A stretch of 58,315 nt of DNA from the NCBI GenBank assembly GCA_934661765.1, contig CAKUJT010000005.1, forward strand, positions 1-58,315, given 5' to 3'. Every line of letters begins with the position of its first letter. Positions within the stretch are counted from its first letter, which is position 1. Below are positions 25,139 to 33,207 of the stretch, piece after piece. Below the pieces are notes generated by a model that saw only the letters and a list, made by a program, of their open reading frames with translations, had not been told where the DNA came from and ran no database searches. This DNA comes from an uncultured Senegalimassilia sp. GTDB lineage: Bacteria; Actinomycetota; Coriobacteriia; Coriobacteriales; Eggerthellaceae. The position numbers were made by a program, and so were the translations under genes.

Positions 25139-26020
25139 TTACAGGGCTGCGGTCAGCGCAGGCAGGATCTCATTGAGATCGCCGACGATGCCGAAGTCGC
25201 ACTGCTTGAAGATCGGGGCGTTCTTGTCCTTGTTCACCGCGATGACGGTAGCGGAGCGGTTAGCGCCGACCATGTGCTGCATCTGGCCGGAGATGCCGGC
25301 GGCGATGTAGAGCTTCGGGGTGACGGTGATGCCGGAGACGCCGACGTAGAGCTCGGTGGGCAGCCAGTTGACGCCCTCGGTCAGAGGACGGGAGCAGGCG
25401 ATGGCGCCGCCCAGCTTCTCAGCCAGGTCGCGGGCCTTCTGCAGGTCCTCCTCAGCGGCGAAACCACGGCCAGCGGACACGACGACGTCGGCCTTGGTCG
25501 GGTCGGCAGCGGTCTTCTGACGCTCGACGTTGCCGGTGACCTTGGCAGCGCGCTCGGGAGCAACCCAAGCCACGTCCTCGGCAGCGCCGGCACCGGCGGC
25601 CTTGGAAGCATCGCACACGCCGGCGGCGACGATGTAGACCTGCTTGTCGCCAGCGGACTTCTGCACGCGCTCGGCGACGCCGCCGAAGTACGTGCCGCGG
25701 CCGCCCTCGGCGGTCAGCTCGACGGTGGCGCCAGCAGCGGCGGTGCCCAGCTTGGCAGCCAAACGACCGGCGATGACCTTGCCGCGGCGGGTAGCCTCGA
25801 CCAGGACCACGTCGGCGGCGTTAGCGGCGTCGACCAGCGCGTAGGCGGCGTCGTCGACCAGCGCGCCAGCCGGCACGGCAACGTTCAGGACCTTGTCGGA
25901 AGCACCCTCGACGGCGCCGCCGAAGCAAACCAGGGACACCTCGTCGGCGCCCAGCTCACGAGCACCGCCAGCCAGCTCACGGGCGACGTCTGCGTGCTCA
26001 GCGATAACCAATGCCTTCAT
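25139..26020 (-). CDS. fixB: Electron-transfer flavoprotein alpha subunit FixB
   Basis: Alpha subunit of the FixAB ETF, binding FAD. 293 residues from ATG 26020 (MKALVIAEHADVARELAGG), with GAAAGGTGAGG upstream. The C-terminal FAD domain is clear: DVVVSAGRGFAAEEDLQKARDLAEKLGGAIACSRPLTEG, TVTPKLYIAAGISGQMQHMVG, VIAVNKDKNAPIFKQCDFGIVGD. The call FixB (and not generic EtfA) rests on the FixC/FixX neighbours. 22 bases after fixA. Confidence 0.94.
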   Translation of the reverse strand: MKALVIAEHADVARELAGGARELGADEVSLVCFGGAVEGASDKVLNVAVPAGALVDDAAYALVDAANAADVVLVEATRRGKVIAGRLAAKLGTAAAGATVELTAEGGRGTYFGGVAERVQKSAGDKQVYIVAAGVCDASKAAGAGAAEDVAWVAPERAAKVTGNVERQKTAADPTKADVVVSAGRGFAAEEDLQKARDLAEKLGGAIACSRPLTEGVNWLPTELYVGVSGITVTPKLYIAAGISGQMQHMVGANRSATVIAVNKDKNAPIFKQCDFGIVGDLNEILPALTAAL

Positions 26021-26042
26021 ATAAGACACCTCACCTTTCCGA

Positions 26043-26786
26043 TTACAGAGCGGCCTTGACAGCGGCGGCCAGCTTCTCGATGGCGCCGTCGTCGGCAGCG
26101 TCGACGATCTCCAGCTTACGGGCAACCTGCTCAGGGGCCAGGCACTCGACCGTGGTCAGAGCGGCGGCCGGGGCGTTGTCGGCGCCGGCGACGTCCATCG
26201 GCTTCTTGCCAGCGGCCAGGATGTCCTTCATGCCCGGGATGCGCGGCTCGGCGACGTCGGGAGTGACGGAGATGACGGCGGGCAGCTCGACCTCGACGAC
26301 CTCGGTGCAATCCTCGAGGGCGCGGGTAACGACGGCGGTGGAGCCGTTGACCTCGACCTTGCAGGCGGCGGTCACGACAGGCCAGCCGAGCTTCTCGGCC
26401 AGCTGCACATCGACCTGCTGCAGGTAGTTGTCGGCGGAACCGTCGCCGCAGATGACGGCGTCAACGTCGCCGGCCTTGGCCAGCACGTCGGCCAGGGCGG
26501 CAGCCGTGGCGGCAGCGTCCAGGTCGGCCAGAGCGTCGTCGGCAGCCATGTACAGATGACCCATGCCGCGAGCCATGACGTCCTTCTTGAGCTTGGAGTT
26601 GTCGATGTCCTTGCCGCCCACGGTGATGGCGACGGCCTCATCGGCCAGCTGAGCGCCCAGCTCCAGGGCGTTCTTGTCGTACTCGGAGATGGTCAGCTTC
26701 GCCTTGGAGAAGTCCAGCGTGCGGTCGCCCGCAACCTGAACGTCCTGGGCGTCGGGAACGGCCTTGAAAGCCACTGCGATCCTCAT
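26043..26786 (-). CDS. fixA: Electron-transfer flavoprotein beta subunit FixA
   Basis: Beta subunit of the FixAB ETF; binds AMP or a second flavin depending on subtype. 247 residues. Motifs: MRIAVAFKAVPDAQDV, the YDKNALELGAQL helix, the DAVICGDGSADNYLQQV signature (family CGxxAxD-type region) and GWPVVTAACKVEV. Start follows GAAAGGACGG. Downstream of caiA with a terminator-like hairpin between. FixA/B of the bifurcating type are known from nitrogen fixers and carnitine reducers; whether this one bifurcates cannot be told from sequence alone. Confidence 0.94.
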   Translation of the reverse strand: MRIAVAFKAVPDAQDVQVAGDRTLDFSKAKLTISEYDKNALELGAQLADEAVAITVGGKDIDNSKLKKDVMARGMGHLYMAADDALADLDAAATAAALADVLAKAGDVDAVICGDGSADNYLQQVDVQLAEKLGWPVVTAACKVEVNGSTAVVTRALEDCTEVVEVELPAVISVTPDVAEPRIPGMKDILAAGKKPMDVAGADNAPAAALTTVECLAPEQVARKLEIVDAADDGAIEKLAAAVKAAL

Positions 26787-26859
26787 GGAATCCGTCCTTT
26801 CGTAAGACTTAAACGATACATACAGCCCGTATTAGCAACGAGCGTTATGCCACGATGGG

Positions 26860-26898
26860 AAAACGGGGCGGCCGGCAACCGATTGCGCGGGCGCCCCG
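26860..26898 (-). terminator. Terminator-like hairpin between caiA and fixA
   Basis: On the minus strand CGGGGCG (26898-26892) pairs with CGCCCCG (26870-26864), then TTTT (26863-26860). Located 17 bases after the caiA stop; likely gives partial termination so caiA transcript exceeds fix transcript. Confidence 0.65.
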
Positions 26899-26914
26899 AC
26901 GAAACAAGCGATGC

Positions 26915-28069
26915 TTATTCAGCGTACTTCTTGGCAACCTGACGGCCGGCGATGTATGCCATGACCTCATGGGTGCCGCCGCCGAACATGTTGCCGCGCA
27001 TGTCAGCCCACAGACGGCCGACGCGAACCTCGGTGGTGTAACCCAGGCCGGCGTAGATCTGCAGAGCGGAATCGGCGACCTCCCAGCAGGCCTTGCAGCC
27101 ATAGCGCTTCAGCATGGCGGACTCGAGCTGGACGGGCTGATCGTTGTCCATCATCCACAACGTCTTGTACAGCATGTTGCGGGTGTTCTGGACCTTGATC
27201 TCCATGTCGGCGAGCAGCTCCTGGATCATCTGCAGGCGCGTGATCGGCTTGCCGAAGGCGATGCGCTGGTTAGCGTACTTGGCGGCGTCCTCGAGAGCAG
27301 CCTGAGCAAGGCCGACCTGCTCGGCGACGATGTAGGAACGCTCGACCTCGAAGTTCTTCATGAGCATCATGAAGCCCTTGCCCGGCTCGCCCATGCGCTG
27401 ATCCTCGGTGAGGACGACGTCGTCCAGGTACACCTCGCAGAACGGGATGCACTGCTGGCCGATCTTGTGCAGCGGAGCGGTGGAAACACCGGGGGTGTCC
27501 ATCTTGACGAACCACAGGGACATGTTGCCGTTGTCGTGGCTGGGGTCCTCGTCCTTGGCGACGACGATGGTGTAGGGCAGCTTCTCGCCCATGGTCACCC
27601 AGGTCTTCTGGCCGGACAGCTTGTAGGTGCCGTCAGCCTGCTTCTTGGCGACCGTGGTCATGGAGCGGTTGTCGGAACCTGCGCCGGGCTCGGAGATGGA
27701 GAGGGAAGCGATCGGCCAGCCGGTCTCCATGTAGTGGTCCATGGCCTCCTGCTTCTGAGCCTCGGTACCGAACTCCATGATGTCGAACATGGACAGGGAA
27801 TTCTGATACAGGATGTGCATGCAGCCGCTCTTCTGGTACAGGCGCTCGATCATCAGACCGATGGTCACGCGATCCATCGGGATTCCGCCGTACTCCTCGG
27901 GAATGCCCATCAAACCGAAACCAGCGTCGCGATAAGCCTCGGCGATCTCCTGCGGCATGCCGTGATCCTCGTACATCTTCTTCACGACGTCCTCGGTGAA
28001 GTAGCGCTCGCAGAACTCATCCACGCTCTCGAGCAGCATCTGCTGCTCATCGGTCAAATTGAAGTCCAT
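26915..28069 (-). CDS. caiA: CaiA-type crotonobetainyl-CoA-reductase-like acyl-CoA dehydrogenase
   Basis: 384 residues from ATG 28069 (MDFNLTDEQQML), with AAGGAGAG upstream. Motifs: SISEPGAGSDNRSMTT, SGQKTWVTMG, AKYANQRIAFGKPITRLQMIQ. The position of the classic catalytic Glu is Gly (FGGGTHEVM, G364), as I recall for E. coli CaiA (SGGSDEM). A Glu sits instead at the helix-G site used by isovaleryl-CoA dehydrogenase (EVERSYIVA, E243), where CaiA has HERF. It heads a row with fixABCX, as in carnitine-reducing enterobacteria. This makes it the best CaiA orthologue in the window; its exact substrate is inference. Confidence 0.88.
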   Translation of the reverse strand: MDFNLTDEQQMLLESVDEFCERYFTEDVVKKMYEDHGMPQEIAEAYRDAGFGLMGIPEEYGGIPMDRVTIGLMIERLYQKSGCMHILYQNSLSMFDIMEFGTEAQKQEAMDHYMETGWPIASLSISEPGAGSDNRSMTTVAKKQADGTYKLSGQKTWVTMGEKLPYTIVVAKDEDPSHDNGNMSLWFVKMDTPGVSTAPLHKIGQQCIPFCEVYLDDVVLTEDQRMGEPGKGFMMLMKNFEVERSYIVAEQVGLAQAALEDAAKYANQRIAFGKPITRLQMIQELLADMEIKVQNTRNMLYKTLWMMDNDQPVQLESAMLKRYGCKACWEVADSALQIYAGLGYTTEVRVGRLWADMRGNMFGGGTHEVMAYIAGRQVAKKYAE

Positions 28070-28145
28070 CTTCTCTCCTTGGCTCGAGTTTTGCCGGACC
28101 TCCGGGATTTGCCCGGTTTCCTTGAGCTGAACTATACGCGCTTGC

Positions 28146-28178
28146 AAAACAGCCGGAACCGGTCACTATCGCTGTTTT
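28146..28178. promoter_or_regulatory. Inverted repeat AAAACAGC-N17-GCTGTTTT at the caiA promoter
   Basis: Perfect 8-bp arms at 28146-28153 and 28171-28178, overlapping and just upstream of the -35 position of the caiA -10 TATAGT. Good candidate operator for the divergent TetR protein. Confidence 0.55.
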
Positions 28179-28342
28179 GAGTGTTTTCTGGCCATTTTGC
28201 CCTGTCATAGCGAATACCTATTAAATTAAGGGTGAACTGATAACTTCCGTTCATAATTTGTCTGACCTGGGGTTATTCTACTCACTGCAGATTTTTTACT
28301 CGAAACATCGCACAGAGGTACGCTATTTCTTCATCCCCCCAT

Positions 28343-28372
28343 TTGTTGTCCGTTGTCCATCTGATGTATACT
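28343..28372 (+). promoter_or_regulatory. tetR promoter candidate
   Basis: TTGTTG (28343-28348), 18-base spacer, TATACT (28367-28372). The spacer carries a direct repeat GTTGTCC-GTTGTCC that could bind a regulator. Confidence 0.5.
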
Positions 28373-28437
28373 GCAAACCAGCTAGAGAGATTGTATAAAT
28401 GGCCTATCGGCGCTTTGGCGGTTGCTTCGGAGAAAGG

Positions 28438-29100
28438 ATGCACACCATGGGTTCGTTAGACACTATGGGGCTTTTGGGGAACTCGTTCATCGAGCTGGCA
28501 CAGCATCAGCCGATAGAGAAGATTTCAGTCTCCGACATCGTCGCGGCATCCGGAAAGAACCGCAAAACGTTCTATTATCACTTCGAAAGCAAGGAGCACC
28601 TGATCCGATGGGTGTTCCGTCGCGATCTTGCAGACGTGTTAAAGGCCAATGTCGCCGACGACGACCTGCTCTTCGAGCCCGAAGGCGACGATTCCTTCCC
28701 TTCCCTGCCCTATTACGTGCATAAGAAGGTGGGCGTGCGCAGCTTAGACGGATCGGTGTTCTTCGGCATGCTGGCCGAATGCTTCCAGTATCGCCGCTCA
28801 TACTATGCAAAAACGCTGCGCATGAGCGGGCCCGACAGCCTGCAGGCCTACCTGTACCGCTTGTACGTCCCTGCGATGGCGGCGGATATCCGCTTCATCC
28901 TATCCAACCGTTATCTGTCGGAGGGAAACGTCCGATTCTTGTCGGAATTCTATACCGGGGCGATCTTGTCCTATCTCCAGCATAAGGTGTGCGACCCCAC
29001 TTGCGCCGACCTTATCGCAGACGTGAAGCCGTTCCAAAACATCGTGCATTCCTCGCTTGAGAGCGAGATCAAAAAGCAGCAGCTGCGACGCGTGCTGTGA
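28438..29100 (+). CDS. TetR/AcrR-family regulator (DhaS-like)
   Basis: 220 residues from ATG 28438, chosen because GGAGAAAGG lies directly before it; ATG 28399 and 28447 are alternatives. The N-terminal HTH (SFIELAQHQPIEKISVSDIVAASGKNRKTFYYHFESKEHLI) is of the type with a RKTFYYHF recognition region, as in DhaS-like TetR proteins. The C-terminal domain is all-helical with aromatic and Cys residues (YLQHKVCDPTCADLI) and binds an unknown ligand. Divergent from caiA-fixABCX, so it probably controls that operon and itself. Confidence 0.85.
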   Translation: MHTMGSLDTMGLLGNSFIELAQHQPIEKISVSDIVAASGKNRKTFYYHFESKEHLIRWVFRRDLADVLKANVADDDLLFEPEGDDSFPSLPYYVHKKVGVRSLDGSVFFGMLAECFQYRRSYYAKTLRMSGPDSLQAYLYRLYVPAMAADIRFILSNRYLSEGNVRFLSEFYTGAILSYLQHKVCDPTCADLIADVKPFQNIVHSSLESEIKKQQLRRVL

Positions 29101-29222
29101 TCGTCGTGAGGCAACCGCGACCAATCTCGAATCTGCATCCCATACGATTCGCTGCAGACAATGCTGAGCGACATACGTATGCATGACCGGTTTCTTTCGC
29201 CCTGCATTCCGCCCTTAACACG

Positions 29223-29257
29223 AAACGGCCTGCGAACCATTCGTTCGCAGGCCGTTT
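29223..29257. terminator. Bidirectional terminator between tetR and leuA
   Basis: AAACGGCCTGCGAA (29223-29236), loop CCATTCG, TTCGCAGGCCGTTT (29244-29257). 14-bp perfect stem with A- and T-rich flanks. Confidence 0.92.
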
Positions 29258-29288
29258 TCAATGCTAGCCGATCATGGGTTGCCGCGCC

Positions 29289-30821
29289 CTATTTCGCGTG
29301 CTCCGCCTTGTCGTTCAGAAGACGGTTCAACGCATTCAGGTAGGCCTTGGTGGAGGACACGACGATATCGCCATCGGCGCCGCGGCCCGTGTACACCTCG
29401 CCGTCGGGAGCGGTCACGCGAATGGTAACCTCGCCCAGAGCGTCGATGCCGCGCGTGACGGCCTGCACCGAGAACTCGGTCAGGTCGTTGTCCACCTGCA
29501 CGATCTTGTTAACGGCCTTGTACACGGCATCGATGGGGCCGGTGCCGAAATCGCATGCGGTGACGACCTGGTCCGCAGGATTGCGCAGCGTGACGGTTGC
29601 CGTGGGCTTGAGCGGGAAGCCGCAGGAGATCTGCACGGATTCCAGCGAGTACAGCGCAGCCTCGTTGCGATGGCTCTCGTTCATAAGCGACTCGAGGTCC
29701 TCGTCGTAGATCTCCTTCTTCTTGTCCGCCAGATCAAGGAAGGCGTCGTACATCTTGTCGAGCTTTTCCTTGTCAAGCTCGTAACCGAGCTCCTCCAGAC
29801 GATGCTTCAAAGCCGCATGGCCCGAACGCGCGGTGAGCACGATCTGGGACTTGCCGGCGCCCACCTCTTCCGGATCGATGATCTCGTAGGTGTCGCGCTT
29901 CTTCAGCACGCCATCCTGATGGATACCGGAGGAATGCGCGAACGCGTTGGCGCCGACGATGGCCTTGTTCACCTGCACGTTGATACCGGTGATGGACGAA
30001 ACCAGGCGCGAGGCCTTGAGGAACTCGCGGGTGTTGATGTCGGTGTGGGCGTCAAGCTCCTGACCGTGCATCTTGATGCCCATGACCACTTCCTCCATGG
30101 CCGTATTGCCCGCGCGCTCGCCCAGGCCGTTGATGGTGCACTCGATCTGGGTTGCGCCGTTTTCCACACCGGCCAGGGACAGGGCCGTGGCCATGCCCAG
30201 GTCGTTGTGGCAATGGACCGAAACGGTGACGTTCTCGATGCCGCGGACGTTCTCCATGAGGTACCTGATGCGGCGGCCGAACTCATCGGGCAGACTGTAG
30301 CCGGTGGTATCGGGGATGTTCACGACGGTAGCGCCGGCATCGACGACGGCCTGGATGACCTTGGCCAAAAACGCATAGTCGGCACGGCCGGCATCCTCGG
30401 CGTAGAACTGGACGTCCTCGACGTAGCTCTTCGCATGCTTGACGGCGGCCACCGCGCGCTCGATGCACTGGTCCTCGGTGATGCGGAGCTTGTCGTGGAT
30501 ATGGCTGGGGCTAACGCCGATACCCGTGTGGATACGGGGGCGCTTGGCGTACTTCAACGCCTCGGCAGCGCGGTCGATATCCTTGGCCACGGCACGGGTC
30601 AAGCCGACGACGGTGGCGTCATCGCCAGCCAGCTCGGCGATGCGGCGGACGCTCTCAAAGTCGCCGGGGCTTGAGATCGGAAAGCCTGCTTCGATGACGT
30701 CGACGTTCAAACGTAGCAGCTGACGCGCCACAACAAGCTTTTCCTCGGTGTTCATGGAAGCGCCCGGCGATTGCTCGCCGTCGCGCAGCGTTGTGTCGAA
30801 AATTGCGATCTTGCGCGTCAT
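29289..30821 (-). CDS. leuA: 2-isopropylmalate synthase
   Basis: First committed step of leucine synthesis: acetyl-CoA plus 2-oxoisovalerate. 510 residues. N-terminal TIM barrel with [19 protein letters not shown], metal-binding [23 protein letters not shown] and [11 protein letters not shown]; the C-terminal LeuA allosteric domain (leucine feedback) starts near residue 395 ([18 protein letters not shown]) and ends [12 protein letters not shown]. The start ATG follows GAAAGGAACGGAA. Stand-alone unit with its own promoter region; leuCDB are not in the window. Confidence 0.96.
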   Translation of the reverse strand: MTRKIAIFDTTLRDGEQSPGASMNTEEKLVVARQLLRLNVDVIEAGFPISSPGDFESVRRIAELAGDDATVVGLTRAVAKDIDRAAEALKYAKRPRIHTGIGVSPSHIHDKLRITEDQCIERAVAAVKHAKSYVEDVQFYAEDAGRADYAFLAKVIQAVVDAGATVVNIPDTTGYSLPDEFGRRIRYLMENVRGIENVTVSVHCHNDLGMATALSLAGVENGATQIECTINGLGERAGNTAMEEVVMGIKMHGQELDAHTDINTREFLKASRLVSSITGINVQVNKAIVGANAFAHSSGIHQDGVLKKRDTYEIIDPEEVGAGKSQIVLTARSGHAALKHRLEELGYELDKEKLDKMYDAFLDLADKKKEIYDEDLESLMNESHRNEAALYSLESVQISCGFPLKPTATVTLRNPADQVVTACDFGTGPIDAVYKAVNKIVQVDNDLTEFSVQAVTRGIDALGEVTIRVTAPDGEVYTGRGADGDIVVSSTKAYLNALNRLLNDKAEHAK

Positions 30822-30846
30822 TTCCGTTCCTTTCAGCGATGTTTAC

Positions 30847-30897
30847 AGAATGGGAATCATTCTAATACACCTAGCGCAACGGTCGAGTTAAAACTCG
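30847..30897 (-). promoter_or_regulatory. leuA promoter with two palindromic operator candidates
   Basis: Minus strand -35 TCGACC (30886-30881), 16-base spacer, -10 TAGAAT (30864-30859). CGAGTT-AA-AACTCG (30884-30897) overlaps the -35; AGAATG-N5-CATTCT (30847-30863) overlaps the -10. Both perfect repeats suggest repression. Confidence 0.45.
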
Positions 30898-31169
30898 GTT
30901 CAACAAGTTACCCACATGTTAATTGTCGTCCGAATCGGATTTTCGGTAACGCTTTTGCGACATCGGGCGCTAGCGCGGGATGCAATTCAGGGGAATCTGC
31001 ATGTCGAAACGCGAAGGAGCATTGGGATAACAAGACGCGGAAAAGCATCCGGAGCACACCCTCGTATCGCAGGGCACGGGACCAAACGCAAGGGAGCCTT
31101 TTGCCGCCGGAACGCGAAGGGACCTTCGGTCAACGGAGCGTAACTTCTTCGGACGCCTGAACGCAGAAA

Positions 31170-31197
31170 CGCCCGCCGCGAATTCACGCGGCGGGCG
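31170..31197 (-). terminator. serA terminator
   Basis: CGCCCGCCGCG (31170-31180), loop AATTCA, CGCGGCGGGCG (31187-31197), 11-bp perfect stem; minus strand continues TTTCTG. Confidence 0.75.
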
Positions 31198-31220
31198 CAT
31201 AACGATATGCCGTTGTTCGG

Positions 31221-32804
31221 CTACAGCTTCACGTACCAGAGGTTCTTCAGGTCCTCAAGGTTCTCTCGCAGCTTCGCGAGCACGCTGTCGTCAAGTTCGC
31301 CTTCGATGTTCATGTAGACGATGGCCTGACCCGCCTCGGGATCGTTGACGATCTGCATGGTGGTGATGTTGATGCCGGCATCGCCAAGGATGGAGCCGAT
31401 GGTGCCGACGCGGCCGGGGCGGTCCTCATACTGGAAGATGAGCGCCTGCGGACCAGGGGCGATATCGACCTTGTAACCCAGCAGCGAGATGAGGCGCACG
31501 TGCTGATCCTCGCCGGAAAGCGTGCAGCCGATCTCGCGGCCATCGGCGATCACCGTCACCGAAGAGGAATACGCGCCCGCGGATGCGTGCGCGCCGGTGT
31601 CCACGCGGATGCCGTGGCGACGGGCGACGGCCTCGGCGTTGACGGGCGTGACAACCGTTGCCAGGTTCTTGTAGGAAAGCAGGCCCTGAAGGGTGCCGGC
31701 CATAAGGATGGTGGCATCGGCGGGAGCGGCCTTGCCCGAAGCAGTGAGCGACAGGCGCTTGGGCACTTCCCCGCCCAGCTGAGCGAGCATGCTGCCCATC
31801 ATCTGGCAAGCGGGCACGTACGGGCCCACGGCGTCCATGACCTCGGGCGGCACGGGCGCCATGTTGAGCGCGGTGGGAACGACGCTGCCCTCAAGGCCGG
31901 CGGCGATGTAATCGGCGATCTGCACGCCCGCGCGCCTTTGCGCCTCATAGGTGTAAGCGCCCAGATGGGGCGTGAGGATAGCGTTGGGGAACTCGTGCAG
32001 CGGGCTTTGCGTGCAGGGCTCGTCCTCGAACACGTCGATACCCGCGGCGCCGATCTTGCCGGCGGCAAGGAAGTCGGCCAAGGAGTCGACGTTGTAGATG
32101 CCGCCGCGCGCCACGTTGACCAGGATGACGCCGTCTTTCATTGCGGCGTACTGATCGGGGCCGAACATGCCGATAGTCTCGTCGGTCTTCGGCAGATGCA
32201 CCGTGATGAAATCGGCCAGAGGAAGGAGCTCGTCCATATTGTCGTAGAGCGCCACGCCCAGCTGCTCGGCGCGCTCGGGGCTGCAGTACGGGTCGTAGCC
32301 CACCAGGTGCATGCCGAAGGCGCGGGCGCGTTCTGCCACCAGGCCGCCGATACGGCCCAGGCCGAAGATGGCCAACGTCTTCTCATACAGCTCGCTGCCG
32401 CAGAACTTGCCGCGGGACCACTCCCCCGCATGCATGCTGGCGTTGGCCTGGGCGGTGTTGCGCGCGCACGCCAGCATTAGGCACATGGTCTGCTCGGCGG
32501 CGGAAACGATGTTGGAGGTGGGGGCGTTGCACACGATGATGCCGGCCTCGGTCGCAGCCTCGACGTCGACGTTGTCCACGCCCACGCCGGCGCGGCCGAT
32601 GATGCGCAGCTTCGAAGCCGCGGCGATGACCTCGCGCGTGACGTGCGTGGCGGAGCGCACCACGAGCGCATCGTACTCGGGGATGGCCTCGATGAGCTCA
32701 TCCGTGGACATCTTCAGCTTGACATCGACCTGCAAGCCCTTTTCCGCAAGGCGGTCCAAACCGGCCTGCGCCAGCTTCTCGGTAACCAGGACCTTCTTCG
32801 TCAT
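31221..32804 (-). CDS. serA: D-3-phosphoglycerate dehydrogenase
   Basis: First step of serine synthesis. 527 residues, the long form with an intervening (ASB) domain and a C-terminal ACT domain. Motifs: VVRSATHVTREVI substrate loop, GRAGVGVDNVD, NAD-binding FGLGRIGGLVAERA, VNVARGGIYNVDSL, and catalytic His in LTPHLGAYT. The ACT domain (RPGRVGTIGSILGDAGINITTMQ) is a serine-feedback site in many homologues. Start follows AAGGGTGG. Separate from ilvC by a terminator. Confidence 0.96.
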   Translation of the reverse strand: MTKKVLVTEKLAQAGLDRLAEKGLQVDVKLKMSTDELIEAIPEYDALVVRSATHVTREVIAAASKLRIIGRAGVGVDNVDVEAATEAGIIVCNAPTSNIVSAAEQTMCLMLACARNTAQANASMHAGEWSRGKFCGSELYEKTLAIFGLGRIGGLVAERARAFGMHLVGYDPYCSPERAEQLGVALYDNMDELLPLADFITVHLPKTDETIGMFGPDQYAAMKDGVILVNVARGGIYNVDSLADFLAAGKIGAAGIDVFEDEPCTQSPLHEFPNAILTPHLGAYTYEAQRRAGVQIADYIAAGLEGSVVPTALNMAPVPPEVMDAVGPYVPACQMMGSMLAQLGGEVPKRLSLTASGKAAPADATILMAGTLQGLLSYKNLATVVTPVNAEAVARRHGIRVDTGAHASAGAYSSSVTVIADGREIGCTLSGEDQHVRLISLLGYKVDIAPGPQALIFQYEDRPGRVGTIGSILGDAGINITTMQIVNDPEAGQAIVYMNIEGELDDSVLAKLRENLEDLKNLWYVKL

Positions 32805-33207
32805 GCGCTATAACCACCCTTCGTGTTGTGTTCGCATATGCCTTCATACTACACAACGCGCGTCGGCGCGGCGCATCCGAGATGCAAATATCCGGAGAAA
32901 GGCCGATAGTCGCGAACGAGTGCGCGAACACGTGACGCGTCGGCGAAGCGCGCGAGGGGTGCCCGGGGCAGCCAGCCGTGGCATGCAAGGGGACCCGGGC
33001 CAGCCAACCGAAACATGCACAAAGCGCTTCGAAACCGCGCCGACGAACGAGCGCGGACGCCGCCCTCAACCCATCTATGCTTTGGCCCCGGCATGGCCGC
33101 GAACAGCGAAAGGGGCCGGGCGCTATGCCCGGCCCCTTGAGGGAAACCGATTCGAGTGACTGCCGGCAGCCTTCTATGGCTACGCGGCCAAAGCCGAAGC
33201 GTTCGCC
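32805..33207. other. 403-base gap between serA and ilvC
   Basis: No gene seen. Near serA is an inverted repeat GTTGTGT/ACACAAC (32825-32831/32851-32857) around a TAGTAT -10-like sequence. In the middle is an imperfect direct repeat of about 23 bases, 31 bases apart (32965-32987 and 32996-33019, core CAGCCAnCCG...CATGCA). The ilvC terminator is at 33110-33138. Confidence 0.55.
33110..33138 (-). terminator. ilvC terminator
   Basis: AAGGGGCCGGGC (33110-33121), loop GCTAT, GCCCGGCCCCTT (33127-33138), 12-bp perfect stem; the minus strand goes on TTTCGC. Confidence 0.75.

Larger units (their letters stand above)
28070..28437. other. 368-base divergent region between caiA and tetR
   Basis: No gene seen. 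Contains the caiA -10 candidate TATAGT (minus strand, 28136-28131), an 8-bp inverted repeat (28146-28178), and the tetR promoter (28343-28372) with tandem GTTGTCC repeats in its spacer. Confidence 0.6.
30822..31220. other. 399-base gap between leuA and serA
   Basis: No gene seen. Left part holds the leuA promoter and two palindromes (30847-30863 and 30884-30897). Right end holds the serA terminator (31170-31197). The middle has only short palindromes (GCGCTAGCGC near 30968; CGAAGG/CCTTCG near 31116) without clear function. I found no T-box motif here. Confidence 0.55.

Noticed and set aside
28399..28437. Upstream start for the TetR gene at 28399
   Set aside because: Only a weak AGAGAG precedes it; GGAGAAAGG directly before 28438 is better and the HTH begins after both.
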